This document shows, one piece after another, positions 44,428 to 47,609 of a DNA stretch of 47,609 bases. How positions within the stretch are numbered: position 1 is the first letter of the stretch; each line of letters opens with the position of its first letter. A program made the position numbers and the translations under genes. The stretch is taken from assembly GCA_013365365.1 (NCBI GenBank), contig JABVXU010000422.1:1-47609 (forward strand), written 5' to 3'. Origin of the DNA: Cruorifilaria tuberocauda. Lineage: Eukaryota > Nematoda > Chromadorea > Rhabditida > Onchocercidae. The notes beneath the pieces are model-generated. The model saw only the letters and a list, made by a program, of their open reading frames with translations, ran no database searches and had not been told where the DNA came from.

Positions 44428-47400
44428 TCATTTGATCATTTGATTTGTTGCGAAAAATTGATCGCTTGTGTTAGATTGCCTGCGTATCGTCGCGATCCTT
44501 TCGACATAAAACCTAAAATTACCATTCAGCACAGTTCGATCGTGATTTCTCAGCGAAATCTCGGTAAATAAATTCTGAATCGAAAATATGAGAAAGATAT
44601 ATTCGCGATTAAATCTAATCAAATTTAATCATGAAATTTTCAAAGGATATTTGTTATTTCAGGTTTCTCTGTTTTCTTTTGCGAATCTATAAATCAAATT
44701 ATCATACACTTCTTGATGCTAACTTTTAAAGAGTTAAGTTATGCTTGAGTTTGTTTAAAAATTTTAAATGATATGGGATTGTTGGTAAAATTATACAAGA
44801 CAATTTAACAAATCAGATCAAAATTTCTATATCACTAAAATCTATTACTGATAACAGATGTTAAAATTTTGCTATCACTAAAATTTATTATTAATAAATG
44901 CAATTTTTGTGTTTTATAGAAAATTTTCCATACTTACTTTTACTTTTTTGAAAAGTTAAAAAATTACAGAACAGTCATACTTTAAAATTATAAATTGCAC
45001 ATTAAAATCTATTACCGATAACAGATGTTAAAATTTTACGATCACTAAAATTTATTATTTGATAATGCAATTTTTGTGTTTTATAAAAAATTTCCCATAC
45101 TTTTACTTTTTTGAAAAGTTAAAAAATTACAGAACAGTCATACTTTAAAATCATAAATTGCACTTCCTTCTAATCGAAATACTTTGTTTTTTATTACAGT
45201 TGTTGCAAATTCTTCTTTTAAATCTGCTGAACCTAAAATAGAGTAAGATAAAACTAAAAAAAAAGTAATGTTAAGATTTCTCCAATATTTTCTTCACCTG
45301 AACCGGTAATCATTATAAAATCAATAATCCAATATCATTGTAATATTAGCTTTTTTTTTTCAGATCCGGAAAAATTCAATTTTGAAAAAAAAAAATCTTC
45401 ACTTTCTTGGTTGACCTTTTGAATGTGTTTAAAAGAAAAATGAACTTATCTAAATATTCATGTCCTTCCTTATCAATCACTAATACACATGGTGCAACGA
45501 ATCCGATATGTACCGGATTCCATTCCTTCGATCCGATCTTTGCTGCTTCATTATACGGTTGCCAACTGTAATCGAAACCGGCTGCAGATGGCGGTATCTG
45601 CACCAAAAGTTGCAACGAACCAATAACTTTATTCATGAATGGTGTTTTCCTACTGTATAAATTTCATCATTTTATACTGTAGTAAGGTAAATTGATGAAA
45701 AAAAAAGAAATTTTATTAATTACTATTCGATTAATTAAAAAAATTTAAACAACAACGAATACAATATAACAAAATGAATGGAGCAAATAAATTAACGTAA
45801 AAACCTTATCAATTACTTTAAAAAAGTAAGGAAATTCTGAAGATTTAACTGTAATCAAAGTAATAGTTATGATAATAGTTACTGAAGTAATATTTACGAC
45901 AATTAATTGAGTAATGAAATACAGTCGAGGATAAGTAATTGTAATCGAGGATAAGTAATTTAATGAAATAAGTAATTGTAATGAAATACAGTCGAGGATA
46001 AGTAATTGTGATAGTTACCGGAGCATTAATTGACAATGAAATTATCAATTGATTACTGATAAAAAACTGATAAAAAACAATAAACGAATATCAGAATGGT
46101 TAGCTAGTGATATGATAACAAGAAAAATAAAAGTGATAATAAGTAAATGATAGGAAAGTTGATGGAACGTTAATATATCTTGATATGCTGATAATCAGTT
46201 GAAAGCTTTCAATTAAGACTTATCAATTAAGTAATCCTGAAAGGAATGACTTATCAATTAAGTAATCCTGGAAGGAATGACTTATCAATTAAGTAATCCT
46301 GGAAGGAATGACTTATCAATTAAATAATTCGGGAAGGAATGACTTATCAATTAAGTAATCCTGGAAGCAATGACTTATCAATTAAATAATCCTGGAAGGA
46401 ATGACTTATCAATTAAGTAATTCGGGAAGGAATGACTTATCAATTAAGTAATCCTGGAAGGAATGATTTATCAATTAAGTAATTCTGAAAGGAATAACTT
46501 ATCAATTAAATAAATCAATTCAATGATAAAAAAAATGATTACATATCATTTATTATCATTCAATTAGCTAACCTTACAAATGCTGCAGCAATTTTACCAT
46601 TTTCATCATTCCATGCGCGGCCCATTATTGCTTGGCCAAAATGATACCATAGGGCAACATATTGTTCCTCTGGGCCATTTAATGTATTCAATGGACGATC
46701 CAATGCTTTGATTAAACGTCTTTAATTTTCATTTAAAAAATTAAATCAATAATGAGAAGAAATAGCATGAAAGATAAAACTGATTGCATATCACTTATCA
46801 TTTAATGATTGCATATCACTTATCACTTAAAGATTGCATATCACTTATCTAATTATCATTTAATCATTTACTATTATCATCTCAATTAACTAATCTTACA
46901 AGTTAATATCATCTAAATTAACTAATCTTACAAGTTAATATCATCTGAATTAATTAACCTTATAAATTATTATCATCCAAAATTAACTAATCTTGCAAGC
47001 AAATTCAGCAATAACTTTATCATTTACACACACCTCATGCAAAGTAATAATCGAAAATAAAAAAAGTTATTTTAAAAATCCAATAATAAAATATCGAAAA
47101 TTAAATACTTCGTATTTGGAAATGTATCACCAATACAGTAATCAGCCCATTCATTAACCATTAATAGATGATGTGATGATGAATGTGTCTCCTGTAATAC
47201 AATTTTACCTGTAATACAGTTTTTACCTGTAATATAGTTATAATAATAATCATTTGAAACATCATTTAAAAAAGAAAATTTTTTATTTCTTACAAATAAA
47301 TGAATTAATTCCTTATCTTTTCTAATGCACTACAGTTTTACCTTTAATACAGTAATCTGTAATACAAATTCATCCGTAATACAGTACAGTAGTACGCAAT

Positions 47401-47609
47401 AAAGTACTGTAATATAGTAATTTATTTGAAAAATTATCTTAAAAAAATTTTTTTTTAAATTTCTCGTAAATAAATGAATTAAACATTTTTTACCTTTTCT
47501 AATGCTTCAATTTTCATGCACTGTTCACAGCAACAAAACGATGGCCTGTCACGAAGATTGCGTACAAGAATAAGGTAATCATACAGTTCTGATTCTGATA
47601 GTGAAATTA
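44428..47609 (-). CDS. Conserved protein of unknown function, 5' end outside window
   Basis: Six exons in transcript order: beyond 47609 to 47494, 47191-47109, 46719-46573, 45649-45450, 45232-45144, 44574-44428, giving the last 259 residues. I do not recognise the family with confidence. The first visible exon is LYDYLILVRNLRDRPSFCCC followed by EQCMKIEALEK, with a CCCxxC cluster that could bind metal. Next come VNEWADYCIGDTFPNTKRL, EQYVALWYHFGQAIMGRAWN, GSLQLLVQIPPSAAGFDYSW, WNPVHIGFVAPCVLVIDKEG and YLGSADLKEEFATT. The MGRAW block loosely recalls DM9-type repeats, but I would not name it on that. The intron after 45450 begins ATAAGT, a non-standard donor. The last exon is the least certain; it keeps phase, is richer in G+C than its flanks and is followed 28 bases on by AATAAA (44400-44395, minus). 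No membrane segment is visible. Confidence 0.7.
44836..45163. repeat. ~165-bp duplication overlapping an exon end
   Basis: 44836-45000 and 45003-45163 are near-identical. The right copy covers the last 20 bases of the exon 45232-45144 and its donor; the left copy, inside the intron, therefore carries a duplicate exon tail and donor (AGAACAGTCATACTTTAAAA in both). Confidence 0.85.
45895..46015. repeat. GAGGATAAGTAATTGTAAT short tandem repeat
   Basis: Three to four copies of a unit joining GAAATACAGTCGAGGATAAG and TAATTGTAAT in an intron of the right-hand gene. Confidence 0.75.
46217..46515. repeat. Exact 31-bp minisatellite, ten copies
   Basis: Units start with GACTTATCAATTAA at 46217, 46248, 46279, 46310, 46341, 46372, 46403, 46434, 46465 and (partial) 46496, an exact 31-bp period. 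Variation is limited to a few positions (CCTGGAAGGAAT versus TCGGGAAGGAAT). There are no unique spacers, so it is not a CRISPR. It lies in an intron of the right-hand gene, close to a 5' splice site. Confidence 0.93.
46775..47000. repeat. Two short arrays in an intron of the right-hand gene
   Basis: Three copies of GATTGCATATCACTTATCA at about 46780-46855 are followed by three copies of AATTAACTAATCTTACAAGTTAATATCATC-type units (about 35 bp) at about 46870-46995. Confidence 0.7.
47195..47430. repeat. TACAGTAATAC/CTGTAATACAG repeats
   Basis: CTGTAATACAGTTTTTACC and related words recur near 47190-47240 and 47340-47415 in the intron after the first visible exon of the right-hand gene. The word contains the CTGTAATACAG acceptor-like sequence that precedes exon 47191. 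Confidence 0.65.

Noticed and set aside
46217..46515. 31-bp array looks superficially like a CRISPR
   Set aside because: Exact head-to-tail repeats without spacers inside a eukaryotic intron.

Overview
This window looks like nuclear DNA of a parasitic nematode, most likely a filarial worm or close relative. The evidence is very AT-rich spacers, many short exons with T-rich introns ending in AG, acceptor-like sites a few bases upstream of start codons (expected with spliced-leader trans-splicing), and a gene set of animal orthologues that includes a nematode-type TRPV channel. There is no sign of bacterial or viral genes. The species cannot be named from sequence alone. I rebuilt gene models by hand from exon homology, splice signals and reading-phase continuity; every internal junction reported keeps phase.

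Layout from left to right: 1-2108 is AT-rich spacer with a degenerate repeat array. 2109-3869 (-) is THUMPD1, the tRNA acetylation adaptor. 3870-11115 is a 7 kb AT-rich spacer with hairpins and a repeat array. 11116-15087 (-) is RFT1, an ER membrane protein of N-glycan precursor assembly. 16022-16727 (-) is a minimal ATG12. 16981-17628 (-) is a serine palmitoyltransferase small subunit. These last three are co-oriented, and the first two transcribed (SPT small subunit, then ATG12) are only 253 bp apart, so they may form an operon. A divergent spacer leads to 18515-20873 (+), ZFPL1, a possible small ORF at 21032-21301 (+), and 21965-28258 (+), NDUFS1, the 75 kDa subunit of complex I, in 19 exons with all its Fe-S ligands.

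Convergent to NDUFS1 is a 12.4 kb, 19-exon TRPV channel gene of OSM-9 type at 28970-41393 (-). After a 3 kb spacer, the last six exons of an unrecognised conserved gene run from 44428 off the right edge (-).

The main oddities are splice signals and repeats. Two introns are bounded by ATAAGT...AG instead of GT...AG, and two RFT1 introns use GC donors. In three introns a local tandem duplication ends at the 5' splice site, creating or decaying decoy donors. The TRPV and right-hand genes carry a different minisatellite in many introns (exact 40-bp and 31-bp periods among them), often with TTATCA/TGATAA in the unit, while the central RFT1-to-NDUFS1 block has hardly any. The genes do not form one obvious pathway, although RFT1, the SPT small subunit and ZFPL1 all serve ER/Golgi membrane functions.
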